Shown here piece by piece: positions 49,961 to 58,788 of a stretch of 64,000 nucleotides of DNA; position 1 is the stretch's first letter; each line of letters opens with the position of its first letter. Source of the DNA: Tannockella sp964369175 (lineage in GTDB: Bacteria > Bacillota_I > Bacilli_A > Erysipelotrichales > Coprobacillaceae); contig CAYJEM010000001.1 in assembly GCA_964369175.1 (NCBI GenBank), positions 62,001 through 126,000 of the forward strand. Direction: 5' to 3'. Made by a program: the position numbers and the translations under genes. The notes under the pieces were generated by a model that did no database searches, was not told where the DNA came from, and saw only the letters and a list, made by a program, of their open reading frames with translations.

Positions 49961-51292
49961 CTTTTTTGATCTTTCATATATATCTGTATAATCATGTTGA
50001 CTTCCTACATATTTAGATGCCGGACGTATAATTTTACCACTGTATTGTTTATTTTCAATATTATGAGCTAACCATCCCACAGTTCTTGCTACTGCAAAAA
50101 GTAAGGTATAAATATCTTCAGGGATACACAACATATTGTATAAAAAACCACTATAGAAATCTATATTTGCAGAGACGTTAATGCCCTTTCTTTCTTTCAT
50201 TGAAGCAATCGCAATTTCTTCAAATTTTTTATAGAACATATATTCATCAACTCGTTGTTTTTCTACTGCTAATTCATAACATTTTTTTGATAATATTTGA
50301 CAACGAGGATCACTTAATGTATAGACTGCATGACCTATTCCATATATTAATCCACTATTATCATTGAATTGTTTATCTAAAATACGATTAATAACATCTT
50401 GTATTTCACTATTTGTTGCATTAAATGTCAATTCCTTTAAAACTTCTCTCATTTGCTTTACTACAGCAATATTTGCTCCACCATGGCGTGGTCCTTTCAA
50501 GGACCCAATAGCTCCAGCAATTGAAGAATAAATATCAGTTCCTGTAGAACTAATTACAATATTTGTAAATGTAGAGTTATTACCACCACCATGATCAGCG
50601 TGTAGAACTAAAGCCATATCAAGTACTTCTGCTTCTTTACGAGTATATTTTTTACTATCACGCAATGTTCTAAGTATATTTTCAGCAATTGAACAATCTT
50701 TAGATGGTTGATGAATTACTAAACTCTCATTGTCAAAGTGATGCTTTTTTGCTTGATAACAATATGTCATTATATACGGTATTTTACATATTAAATCAAG
50801 ACCTTTTTCCAAAGTTTCAGTAATACCAATATCATCTGGTGTTTCATCAAACGTGTATAACATCAATACTTCTTGTTGTACTTTGTTTAAGATATTTTTT
50901 GCTGGATAACCTAAAATCTTTGATTGTAAATAACCATCCGGAAGTGCGTAACGATTTGCTAGATTGTTTTTAAACGACTCAAATTCATCAATACTTGGAA
51001 GATAACCAAATAAGATTAAAAAGCATACTTCTTCAAAAATAAAACGACGATTACCATCCTTTAAAATATCACGAATACTAATCCCACGATAGTATAAATC
51101 ACCGATACAATCGACTTTCTTCCCATCATGATATGTATACCCCATTACGTCCGAGATTTTTGTTAAACCAACTAATACCCCCGTACCATCTTCATTGCGT
51201 AATCCTTTTTTAACATTATATTCATCATACAATGTATTTTTAATTTCATTTTTTTGTGTACCTTTTTCAAAGTACTGTTTAATATCTGACAT
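49952..51292 (-). CDS. gltA: Citrate synthase
   Basis: 446 residues, somewhat long for the Gram-positive dimeric type because of an N-terminal extension of about 40 residues. Active-site segments are HADHGGGNNSTF near 232, KGPRHGGANIAV near 265, GIGHAVYTLSDPR near 315 and the C-terminal ARTVGWLAHNIE near 415. It condenses oxaloacetate and acetyl-CoA. With no other citric-acid-cycle gene nearby, it probably feeds 2-oxoglutarate/glutamate synthesis, and so arginine. A methylcitrate synthase activity cannot be excluded. Confidence 0.92.
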   Translation of the reverse strand: MSDIKQYFEKGTQKNEIKNTLYDEYNVKKGLRNEDGTGVLVGLTKISDVMGYTYHDGKKVDCIGDLYYRGISIRDILKDGNRRFIFEEVCFLILFGYLPSIDEFESFKNNLANRYALPDGYLQSKILGYPAKNILNKVQQEVLMLYTFDETPDDIGITETLEKGLDLICKIPYIMTYCYQAKKHHFDNESLVIHQPSKDCSIAENILRTLRDSKKYTRKEAEVLDMALVLHADHGGGNNSTFTNIVISSTGTDIYSSIAGAIGSLKGPRHGGANIAVVKQMREVLKELTFNATNSEIQDVINRILDKQFNDNSGLIYGIGHAVYTLSDPRCQILSKKCYELAVEKQRVDEYMFYKKFEEIAIASMKERKGINVSANIDFYSGFLYNMLCIPEDIYTLLFAVARTVGWLAHNIENKQYSGKIIRPASKYVGSQHDYTDIYERSKKTD

Positions 51293-51333
51293 ATACTACC
51301 CCCTTATATACGTATGGTAGTATTATAGCATAA

Positions 51334-51360
51334 AAAAAGCAAAGATTGTATACAATCTTT
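51334..51360 (-). terminator. Terminator of the 88-residue protein gene
   Basis: AAAGATTGTA/TACAATCTTT, a 20-bp perfect palindrome; on the minus strand it runs into GCTTTTTTTATG. Confidence 0.85.
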
Positions 51361-51370
51361 ACTAAGAGTA

Positions 51371-51637
51371 CTAATACTTTATTTTTTTCACCCTATTCAA
51401 CAGTGAATTCGTTGAGTATTGACGACTATTGTAAATAACCCCTAATTCTTTACCGTCATTTGTCTTAATATTTTGGTATGTTGCATTGTACCCTTTGTCG
51501 TAAATGATACTATGCTGTAAATGTCTCCCCACGTACTTGCAATCAATATCGGGAACATCTTTTCTTGTAACAAATTCTTTGCTTTGATACATGTTTGAAA
51601 CTTTTTCTTCCGTCTTCTTTGAAACTTGTACTTCCAT
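51371..51637 (-). CDS. Hypothetical basic protein, 88 residues
   Basis: Not recognised. Rich in Lys, Tyr, Asn and Ser, with GYNATYQNIKTNDGKELGVI and a basic C-terminus LLNRVKKIKY; no membrane span. A strong terminator follows, so the transcript is genuine. The start is less sure: GGAGAG lies about 15 nt before the ATG, wider than usual. An overlapping 71-codon frame (51442-51657) is judged a shadow. The upstream region holds stacked palindromes shared with the divergent M20 gene. Confidence 0.55.
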   Translation of the reverse strand: MEVQVSKKTEEKVSNMYQSKEFVTRKDVPDIDCKYVGRHLQHSIIYDKGYNATYQNIKTNDGKELGVIYNSRQYSTNSLLNRVKKIKY

Positions 51638-51720
51638 TCAACTAATTTACTCTCCACACTGCAACAACAAACTACACTACAACTACACTACACTACTAAC
51701 ATAACGATATTATTATTACA

Positions 51721-51742
51721 TACAATAGTATTGTATACAATA
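51721..51742. promoter_or_regulatory. Stacked palindromes in the divergent promoter region
   Basis: Three alternating half-sites, TACAATA, TATTGTA and TACAATA, form two overlapping inverted repeats (TACAATA-G-TATTGTA and TATTGTATACAATA). This fits an operator for a dimeric regulator between the 88-residue gene and the M20 gene. The rest of the 235-nt gap holds an ACTACA-type imperfect repeat (51671-51695) and AT-rich DNA. Confidence 0.4.
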
Positions 51743-51792
51743 TATTTGCTTTAATATAACGTTTTTTTTCAAAATATGAAAACTTTAAAGAA

Positions 51793-51820
51793 TTGTGTTA
51801 GAATAGATATGAAATATATT
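51793..51820 (+). promoter_or_regulatory. Possible promoter of the M20 amidohydrolase gene
   Basis: TTGTGT, 16-nt spacer, TATATT, 52 nt before the ATG. Modest match. Confidence 0.4.
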
Positions 51821-51872
51821 TTGATATGTACCCAATATATGTTAAAATGTACGCAAGAAAGAAGGTATTATC

Positions 51873-53189
51873 ATGTATAGGCAAATATCCACACTATCAA
51901 ATAAATATAAGCAAGAGACAATTAATATTCGTCGTCACCTTCATAAGCATCCAGAAAAAGGATGGCTGGAGATCCAAACCGCAGCCTTAATCGCCACAAA
52001 ATTAGAGGAATATGGTTATGAACTTTCGCTTGGAAAAGATGTTATCAATGAAGATTCACGTATGGGTTTACCATCAAAGAAAGAATTTGAAAAGTCATAC
52101 TTACGCGCTAAAGAAGCTGGTATTGATAAAAAATATTTAAAGATATTTAAAAATGGATTTACTGGTGTTGTAGGAACTTTAAGAAATGGTGATGGCCCTG
52201 TTGTGGCAATGCGCTTTGATATGGATGCTCTGCCAATATTGGAAGATATCCAGTCAAGTCATAAATGTGTAGTTGATAATTATTCTTCAAAATACAAAAA
52301 TATTATGCATGCATGTGGTCATGATGGTCACGTTGCTGTTGGCATTACTATTGCAAAAATTCTACAAGATATTAAAGATACCATGCAAGGTACGATTAAA
52401 TTAATATTCCAACCTGCAGAAGAAGGTGTTCGTGGGGCCAAAAGCATGGTTGATAGTAAGATACTTGATGATGTCGATTATTTATATGCATTTCATATCT
52501 TTCCTAGACTGAAAAATGAGCGAAAAGTCAATGTATTTGTTGGTATGAGTGATGCCTTTGCAACAACAAAGTTAGATATCACCTACCATGGAGTTTCATC
52601 TCACGCTGCTGAAATGCCACAATTTGGTAGAAGTGCTATTTTATCTGCTGCTGCATGTATTACCAACCTCCACTCTATCCCACGTAACAGTGATGGTTGT
52701 ACTCGCATAAATGTAGGAACAATTCACGCAGGTACTGGACGAAATGTTGTAGCAGAAACTGCAAAGCTAGAAATTGAAGTTCGCGGGGCTTCAACAAAAT
52801 TAAATGAATATATGGAAATATATGCCCTAGATGTAATTTACGGAGCTGCTAGAATGCATGATAATGAGGTAGTCATCGATAAAATGGGTTCTGCAAGTTC
52901 AATTCATTGTAGTGTTGATTTCATGGAAGAAATTAAGAATATGTTAAAACAAGAACATCCTGAGATTATTGTTGGTAAGAAAAATGAAAGTCCACTCCAA
53001 GCAAGTGATGATTTTTCTATCATGATGCGCTATGTTCAAAACCGTGGTGGCAAGGCAACATATTTAAAAATCTTAAGTGATACTTCTGCAACATTACATC
53101 ACCCTTCTTATGATTTTGATGAAGAATCATTAGAAATAGCATGTACTACTCTTAGTTCAATTACATATCATTTATTACAAAAAAAATAA
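51873..53189 (+). CDS. M20 family amidohydrolase, AbgA-like
   Basis: 438 residues. Metal ligands: HACGHDGHVAVG near 148 and PAEEGVRGAKSM near 183; dimerisation domain between about 225 and 340. The insertion with NEDSRMGLPSKKEFEKSYLRAKEAG near 55-80 is typical of the AbgA/p-aminobenzoyl-glutamate hydrolase branch and absent from the DAP deacetylase at 13.4 kb. It hydrolyses an acyl-amino-acid amide bond, perhaps folate breakdown products; the true substrate is unknown. GAAAGAAGG precedes the ATG. Confidence 0.85.
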   Translation: MYRQISTLSNKYKQETINIRRHLHKHPEKGWLEIQTAALIATKLEEYGYELSLGKDVINEDSRMGLPSKKEFEKSYLRAKEAGIDKKYLKIFKNGFTGVVGTLRNGDGPVVAMRFDMDALPILEDIQSSHKCVVDNYSSKYKNIMHACGHDGHVAVGITIAKILQDIKDTMQGTIKLIFQPAEEGVRGAKSMVDSKILDDVDYLYAFHIFPRLKNERKVNVFVGMSDAFATTKLDITYHGVSSHAAEMPQFGRSAILSAAACITNLHSIPRNSDGCTRINVGTIHAGTGRNVVAETAKLEIEVRGASTKLNEYMEIYALDVIYGAARMHDNEVVIDKMGSASSIHCSVDFMEEIKNMLKQEHPEIIVGKKNESPLQASDDFSIMMRYVQNRGGKATYLKILSDTSATLHHPSYDFDEESLEIACTTLSSITYHLLQKK

Positions 53190-53213
53190 CCAATATGAAA
53201 TTTCATATTGGTT
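53188..53213. terminator. Bidirectional terminator between the M20 gene and the PLP gene
   Basis: A perfect 26-bp palindrome with half-site AACCAATATGAAA; A- and T-runs flank both sides, serving the two convergent genes. Confidence 0.85.
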
Positions 53214-53221
53214 TTTACTAT

Positions 53222-54382
53222 TTATTGAGTACATTGATATGCTTTGTCTAGTGCTTGAATAATATCATTATATAATACATCAGCGCTTTCTAGTCCAAGA
53301 TACACCCTAAAGTGTCCCCTTGATAAGCCACGACTGTCAAGTTCCGATTGGTTGTTACCTTTATATACGGGTAAAATTAAGCTTTCAAATCCACCCCAAC
53401 TATATGCAAGTGTAAAGTACTCTAAACTATTAACAAATATTCTGATTCTTTCCTCTGTAATATCTTTTAATACTATTGAAAATAATGAACTATATCCAGA
53501 TAAATACTTTTTAGAATTTTTACATTGTTGAATATATGGGTGATAAATTTTTTCAATATATCGGTTATCTTGTAACTTATCTAAGATTGTTGTTAGTGTT
53601 ATTTGTTGTTGTTTCATACGAGTGGCCATTGTACGAATTCCGCGCATACATAACATTGCAGTATTAGGAGACATAGTTGCTCCTAAATATACACCAGCAA
53701 ATGAACTGATTATATCAACAATCTCTACGTCAGATATAACTACACCACCTACGACATCGCTATGCCCACCTATATACTTTGAACATGAATGAACAACAAT
53801 ATCTATATCGTATAACAAAGGGTTTTGAAACAACGGTGATGATAATGTATTGTCAATCATTGTATAAATTTTCTTTTTCCTAGCAATGTGAGCAATTGCT
53901 TCTAAATCTAACATTTCATATTTCTGTGATGAAGGACTTTCAAAATAAATCATACGAGTATTTTCTTGAATTGCTTTATTTATTTCATCTGTATCAGTTG
54001 TAAGAATATGAGTATATTCAATGTTAAATTTTTTTAACATTTTAATAAAGGATACACTACTACCATATACTGTATTTATCAATATAATATGATCATTGCT
54101 TTGAAGTAGTGATAAAATCGTACCGCTAATTGCTGCCATTCCTGATGCAAATACTTTAGCTTGTTTGCCATTTTCTAGAGATGCAAGCAAGCACTCTAGT
54201 TCATCAAGTGTGGGATTTCCATCACGCGTATATGTATATTGTTGTTTTTGATTATTGTTTACTTGAATGTATTCATCAAAATCTTTAAAAATAAAAGATG
54301 AAGTTTGGTAAATTGGTGAAATCATTGGATTATCAACAATCTGTTTATTATGTACATTAAGTAACAATTCTTCTTTATTCAT
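53222..54382 (-). CDS. Cys/Met metabolism PLP-dependent enzyme (cystathionine synthase/lyase family)
   Basis: 386 residues, fold type I. YTRDGNPTLDELE near residue 50, VFASGMAAISGTILSLL near 77 (phosphate cup), TMIDNTLSSPLFQNPL near 173 and the PLP-Lys in VVHSCSKYIGGHSDVVGG near 200 are all typical. The family covers cystathionine gamma-synthase, beta- and gamma-lyases and methionine gamma-lyase; I cannot choose among them. It starts 2 bp after the GTPase-NYN fusion, so the two are co-transcribed. Confidence 0.9.
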   Translation of the reverse strand: MNKEELLLNVHNKQIVDNPMISPIYQTSSFIFKDFDEYIQVNNNQKQQYTYTRDGNPTLDELECLLASLENGKQAKVFASGMAAISGTILSLLQSNDHIILINTVYGSSVSFIKMLKKFNIEYTHILTTDTDEINKAIQENTRMIYFESPSSQKYEMLDLEAIAHIARKKKIYTMIDNTLSSPLFQNPLLYDIDIVVHSCSKYIGGHSDVVGGVVISDVEIVDIISSFAGVYLGATMSPNTAMLCMRGIRTMATRMKQQQITLTTILDKLQDNRYIEKIYHPYIQQCKNSKKYLSGYSSLFSIVLKDITEERIRIFVNSLEYFTLAYSWGGFESLILPVYKGNNQSELDSRGLSRGHFRVYLGLESADVLYNDIIQALDKAYQCTQ

Positions 54383-54384
54383 AT

Positions 54385-56937
54385 CTATTCTCCTTGATTA
54401 AAACTATCTCTATCTAAGACATAGTGATGTTTACTTTGATTTTGTTTAATTGTAGATTTTGCTTGTTGTTGTAAATACTTATATTCATTATAAAAAGATG
54501 ATACTGATACTTTTTGTCCACCTTTTGCCATTACAATCGTTTGTTCTAAACGATCATCACTAATAACTTGAACATTATAATGCTTAACCAATGAGCCAGT
54601 TGCTTTTTCAATGTACATGTCTGCTGTTTGTGCTTGTTTAGTATATACGATATGCAAACTATGATATTTTTCATTACTACCTATCCCACCTACTACTTTA
54701 TATGCATCAAAAACTACAACCACTGTACATTGTTTGTACCCTTGATAATCAAGTAATATATCGATTAATTTCGAGCGAGCCATATCAATATTATCTTGAA
54801 TTAGGTGTTTTGTCTCTTCTAAACAATGTAACACATTATATCCATCTACTAATATGTACGTCTCTTGTTTATGATAAGTTGTATTAAGTATTTTATCATT
54901 CTTAATGTTTTGTTTTCGTAAAATATCTTTTTTACCATATGTTTGATAGAAAATATCTTCTAATTCTTCATCGCTACTTTGATACTGTTTTCTTTTTACA
55001 ACAACAGGTGTAATTTCTTTTTCTTTTGTTTTAAAAGCACAGTGCATATATTCATGGACACGATTATATTCAACTTGAAACCCTGCCCCTTGTTTACAAA
55101 AGATAGAGCTGCTAGGAAAATCTATATCTACTAATGGATGATAATTGATTGTTGCAATTACCTCATCTTGATTTGAGCATTGTTTATACTGTTGCACTTG
55201 TGAGCTATATTTTGCTTGGCCTTTTGTAAGGATTAATATTTCTTTGCTAAACTCTTGCATTTTTGATAGAGGTGCTTCTCCTTCAATTTTACAAATAAAT
55301 CCATCATCACTTACTATTTGATAAGTTCCAAGTCGGATATCAATCTCATAAATCACCTTTGATACATAATTAGTAGGTGCCTCAATATCAAAGCTTACCA
55401 TTGGTTCAAGTAAGCACGACTTGGCTTGCATTAATCCTTGACGAACCGCTCGATAGGTTGCTTCTTTAAAATCTCCACCTTCGGTATGTTTTTGATGGGC
55501 TCTACCATCAATTAATGTAATTTTTAGACCAGTTAGTGGATTTCTAGTTAATACACCTGGCACCTGATTAGCTTTTAATAATGATATGATTTGATTTTGA
55601 TGCTTCGATGATAATGTCTCACCATGGACAATAGACTCTACAATAAAATCATTTTTATTTTCTAATGGTTCCATGTATAGAACTACTTCAGCATAGTGAC
55701 GTAGTGGTTCAAAATGTCCTACACCATATACTGGATTTACAATAGTTTCTTTATATGGAATGCTTCCTGGTAAAAAATCAATGTCTAATCTATATTTTTC
55801 TGTAAGAATATATTTTATAATTTCTAAATGAACTTCCCCCATTACCGATATTTCTATATCTTTTGTTTGATTATTTATATGCATGTGAAGATTTGGGTTT
55901 TCATCATTTAATGTGTGTAGTGCTTTTAAAACATCAGGGTATTCTTTATCATTTCTAATTTCAATTTTATAGTTTATAAAGGAATCTAAAATTGTTTTAT
56001 TATTATCATTATCAAAACCGATAGTATCTCCAATTTGGAAGTTTTTTAATCCTTTTATAGTACAAACATCGCCAGCAAAGACTTCATCAACAGTCTCATA
56101 TTGAAGTCCAGAATACATTCTTATCTGATCTATTTTTTCATCATTTTCAAGTTTTTGTTTAACCTGAAAACTTCCACCTAAAATCTTAACATGTGTTAGT
56201 CGATTACCATCCATGTCATGACTTATTTTAAATACTTGTCCTTGTGAAATAGCTTGATACTGTTTTTGTTGAACATAGTTATTTAAACCATCTAATAATT
56301 CACTAACTCCTTGATTTTTCAATGCTGATCCAAAGTATGTTGGTAAAATCATTTGATAATGGATTACCTTTGAAATATTATCTTTGCTAATAGTTCCTAG
56401 TTTTGTATATTCTTGTAATAATTCATCACTTGTTAAAGCGATATTTTCTAACTCGGTGTCGTCTAAGTTTGTAAAATTAATTGCCGGTAACTTTGTAAAT
56501 TTTTCAATTTCTTGTAATAATTCCTCTTTTGTTTTTTCACTGATGTCCATTTTATTTACAAATATGAATGTTGGTACACGATAATGTTGTAGTAACTTAT
56601 AAATAGTTTTCGTATGACTTTGCATTCCATCGACACCACTAATCATTAAAATCGCATAGTCAAGTACTTGCATAGCACGTTCCATCTCATAGGAAAAATC
56701 AATATGCCCTGGTGTATCTAAGGTTGTAAACTCAACACCTTTATAACGAAAGCGAGCCTCTTTACTATATACTGTAATCCCTCTTTGTTTTTCAATATTA
56801 TCAAAATCCAAATAAGCATTTTGGTGGTCTACTCTCCCCATTTGTGAAATAATCCCACATTGATAAAGAATATTTTCATGTAATGTTGTTTTTCCAGCAT
56901 CAACATGTGCTACAACTCCAATGGTGATTTTTTTCAT
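54385..56937 (-). CDS. TetM-like ribosomal GTPase fused to a Rae1/YacP-type NYN endonuclease
   Basis: 850 residues. Residues 1-650 are an EF-G-like translational GTPase of the ribosome-protection (TetM/TetO) type: G1 AHVDAGKT at 10-17, RGITV, G3 DTPGH near 76, G4 NKMD near 129, then the beta-barrel and domain III-V parts. Residues 694-840 match Bacillus Rae1/YacP: LVDGYNVL with D698, VVFDAYKVVGG with D744, YTKQAQTADMYIEK with D773, and SDD with D794/D795. Rae1 cuts mRNA in the ribosomal A site. A lysine-rich linker (about 655-690) joins the two halves. It starts 12 bp after the AEC gene. Domain identity is clear; ribosome-linked mRNA cleavage is inferred. Confidence 0.9.
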   Translation of the reverse strand: MKKITIGVVAHVDAGKTTLHENILYQCGIISQMGRVDHQNAYLDFDNIEKQRGITVYSKEARFRYKGVEFTTLDTPGHIDFSYEMERAMQVLDYAILMISGVDGMQSHTKTIYKLLQHYRVPTFIFVNKMDISEKTKEELLQEIEKFTKLPAINFTNLDDTELENIALTSDELLQEYTKLGTISKDNISKVIHYQMILPTYFGSALKNQGVSELLDGLNNYVQQKQYQAISQGQVFKISHDMDGNRLTHVKILGGSFQVKQKLENDEKIDQIRMYSGLQYETVDEVFAGDVCTIKGLKNFQIGDTIGFDNDNNKTILDSFINYKIEIRNDKEYPDVLKALHTLNDENPNLHMHINNQTKDIEISVMGEVHLEIIKYILTEKYRLDIDFLPGSIPYKETIVNPVYGVGHFEPLRHYAEVVLYMEPLENKNDFIVESIVHGETLSSKHQNQIISLLKANQVPGVLTRNPLTGLKITLIDGRAHQKHTEGGDFKEATYRAVRQGLMQAKSCLLEPMVSFDIEAPTNYVSKVIYEIDIRLGTYQIVSDDGFICKIEGEAPLSKMQEFSKEILILTKGQAKYSSQVQQYKQCSNQDEVIATINYHPLVDIDFPSSSIFCKQGAGFQVEYNRVHEYMHCAFKTKEKEITPVVVKRKQYQSSDEELEDIFYQTYGKKDILRKQNIKNDKILNTTYHKQETYILVDGYNVLHCLEETKHLIQDNIDMARSKLIDILLDYQGYKQCTVVVVFDAYKVVGGIGSNEKYHSLHIVYTKQAQTADMYIEKATGSLVKHYNVQVISDDRLEQTIVMAKGGQKVSVSSFYNEYKYLQQQAKSTIKQNQSKHHYVLDRDSFNQGE

Positions 56938-56949
56938 AAATTCTCCTTT

Positions 56950-57882
56950 CTATACGATAAGTTGATACAATAATACTATTAGGGGCATTGTAATACTACA
57001 AAATACTACTGATAAGACATTTATTGTACTAGTTCTTTTTGGTGATTTATTATAAAGTTGAGCAAATTGACTAATTGTTGCAGCGACTGGAGCACAAGCT
57101 GCTAGTACTGTTATTAATAAAATATCTTTTGCTTCAGGTATAATTGTAACAGCACCTGATAGTTTAATTATTAATACGATTAAAATTGGTAAAACAATTA
57201 AGCGTAAAAATACAATTAAAAAGTTTCTTTTATCCATGAACATTTCTTTTAAACGAATTTCACCAAGTGACATTCCAATTACAATCATTGATAGTGGACC
57301 GATCATAGAACCTAGATTACTAGCTGTATTTTCAACAATACTTGGCACTGGAATACGTGATAAAAATAACGTTAACCCAATTATAACAGCAATTACATTA
57401 ACATTTTGAAATATTTTACGAATATCAAAACCACTATGTCCACAAACCAGATTTTTACCATGTGTCCACATAAAAATAGTTTGAATCATAATGTATCCAC
57501 TAGTATATATAACCCACTCAGGGCCAAGTATCGCCCCTACTAAAGGTATAATTAGATTTCCTGCATTTGAATAAATAAGTGATGCTTTTTCAGTTGTGTC
57601 TAAATGAAATACTTTATCAAGTAACATCGTTGATACTTGAAAAGTTATTTGAACAACTATTGCAGCAATTATAGCAAGTACTAATCCCTGTAAAACACTT
57701 TGATCAAAATCAATTAAGTATGCATTGATGATACTACAAGGACTAACAACATAAAGTGTTACAATTGATATTGTGCGGCTATCTGTTATTTTTAAGAATT
57801 TTAGTTTTACAAGTAAAAAACCGATAAATAATATTATAAATAACCCAACTATTTGATTTGCTAATAAAAAACTAAGTTCCAT
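56950..57882 (-). CDS. AEC family transporter (auxin efflux carrier-like)
   Basis: 310 residues with about ten hydrophobic spans in two repeats of five. The family pattern is visible (VSPCSIINAYL near 47, GNLIIPLVGAILGPEWVIY near 107, IGPLSMIVIGMSLGEI near 195, AACAPVAATISQFAQLY near 265). AEC proteins carry malate, other organic acids or amino-acid derivatives. It is upstream of the GTPase-NYN gene by 12 bp on the same strand, forming a probable three-gene operon with it and the Cys/Met enzyme. Confidence 0.88.
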   Translation of the reverse strand: MELSFLLANQIVGLFIILFIGFLLVKLKFLKITDSRTISIVTLYVVSPCSIINAYLIDFDQSVLQGLVLAIIAAIVVQITFQVSTMLLDKVFHLDTTEKASLIYSNAGNLIIPLVGAILGPEWVIYTSGYIMIQTIFMWTHGKNLVCGHSGFDIRKIFQNVNVIAVIIGLTLFLSRIPVPSIVENTASNLGSMIGPLSMIVIGMSLGEIRLKEMFMDKRNFLIVFLRLIVLPILIVLIIKLSGAVTIIPEAKDILLITVLAACAPVAATISQFAQLYNKSPKRTSTINVLSVVFCSITMPLIVLLYQLIV

Positions 57883-57960
57883 GTTTTACCCTCACTTTAT
57901 TCTTTAATAGTATAAAGGAAATTTGTGTAAAAACATAGAACTTTCATATTATAAAAATAT

Positions 57961-58776
57961 TTATTTATACTTATCAAAAAATAATTCACTATCGTTAAGA
58001 TATTCTTCAATTACAGCAATAACCCCATATTTAGAATTAGCTGGTGCAATGTTTTTATACTTTTCTTTAAGCTCGCTACTACCATTTTCCATAACAAAAG
58101 GAATACCTGCAACTTCTAACATTTCATCATCATTTGCTTGATCACCAAATACCATTACAGTTTCTTTATCTAATTGTAATTTATCTAATAAGTGTATTAA
58201 AGCACTACCTTTATTACACCCTTTTTTTACAATATCAATATAACCATAACCACTACTTACTACATCAATTGTGTCAGTAACTAAGTGTTGTAATTGATCT
58301 TCATAAATATCTGCCTCACTAGGATCAAATACAAGTGAAATTTTAAATACATTATCATGAATATCTTCTAATCTTTGAACATATTTCACATTTGAAAAAT
58401 ATGTGCATGCATTGATTTTATTTTGGTTACTTGAGCTATTTAAAACATAAGCATGTTCATTTGCAGAGACAACAATAAAACATGGCATCTTTAAAACAGT
58501 ATTTAATGATACTAAGTACTCTTGTGTTGTCAAAGTAATCATATTACATACTTTGCTACTAGCAATACTAAGTGCACCATTTTCTGCAATATAATGAATT
58601 GAATCATCATTATCAAATAAATTATGCAGCATAGCATATTGATTACCACTAGCTACAACAAATTGAATATCTCTTTTTTGTAGCTCTCTTTGGATTTTTG
58701 AAAATCTTTTTTTATCAAAATAACGATTATCATCATAAAATGTTCCATCAATATCAGTTACTATCATCTTAATCAT
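57961..58776 (-). CDS. Cof-type HAD-IIB phosphatase
   Basis: 271 residues from ATG 58776, selected because GGAGG sits 8 nt upstream; ATG 58782 abuts that site. HAD motif I is VTDIDGTFYDD at the start, motif II VVASGN near 40, the Lys of motif III in GCNKGSAL near 205, and motif IV FGDQANDDEMLEVAG near 225. Such enzymes dephosphorylate sugar phosphates or flavin/PLP compounds; substrate unknown. It follows the DUF368 gene by 12 bp. Confidence 0.9.
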   Translation of the reverse strand: MIKMIVTDIDGTFYDDNRYFDKKRFSKIQRELQKRDIQFVVASGNQYAMLHNLFDNDDSIHYIAENGALSIASSKVCNMITLTTQEYLVSLNTVLKMPCFIVVSANEHAYVLNSSSNQNKINACTYFSNVKYVQRLEDIHDNVFKISLVFDPSEADIYEDQLQHLVTDTIDVVSSGYGYIDIVKKGCNKGSALIHLLDKLQLDKETVMVFGDQANDDEMLEVAGIPFVMENGSSELKEKYKNIAPANSKYGVIAVIEEYLNDSELFFDKYK

Positions 58777-58788
58777 ATTCATCCCCTC

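Noticed and set aside
51442..51657. 71-codon minus-strand frame overlapping the 88-residue gene
   Set aside because: GTG start without a well-placed ribosome site; it ends before the terminator that fits the 88-residue frame. Kept as a weaker alternative only.
51671..51695. ACTACA repeats as a CRISPR or satellite array
   Set aside because: Only a few imperfect short copies with no regular spacers.
54385..56937. Simple call of a tetracycline resistance gene
   Set aside because: The GTPase half resembles TetM, but the gene sits in a chromosomal metabolic operon, shares the local AT-rich composition and carries a nuclease domain; resistance is not supported by sequence alone.
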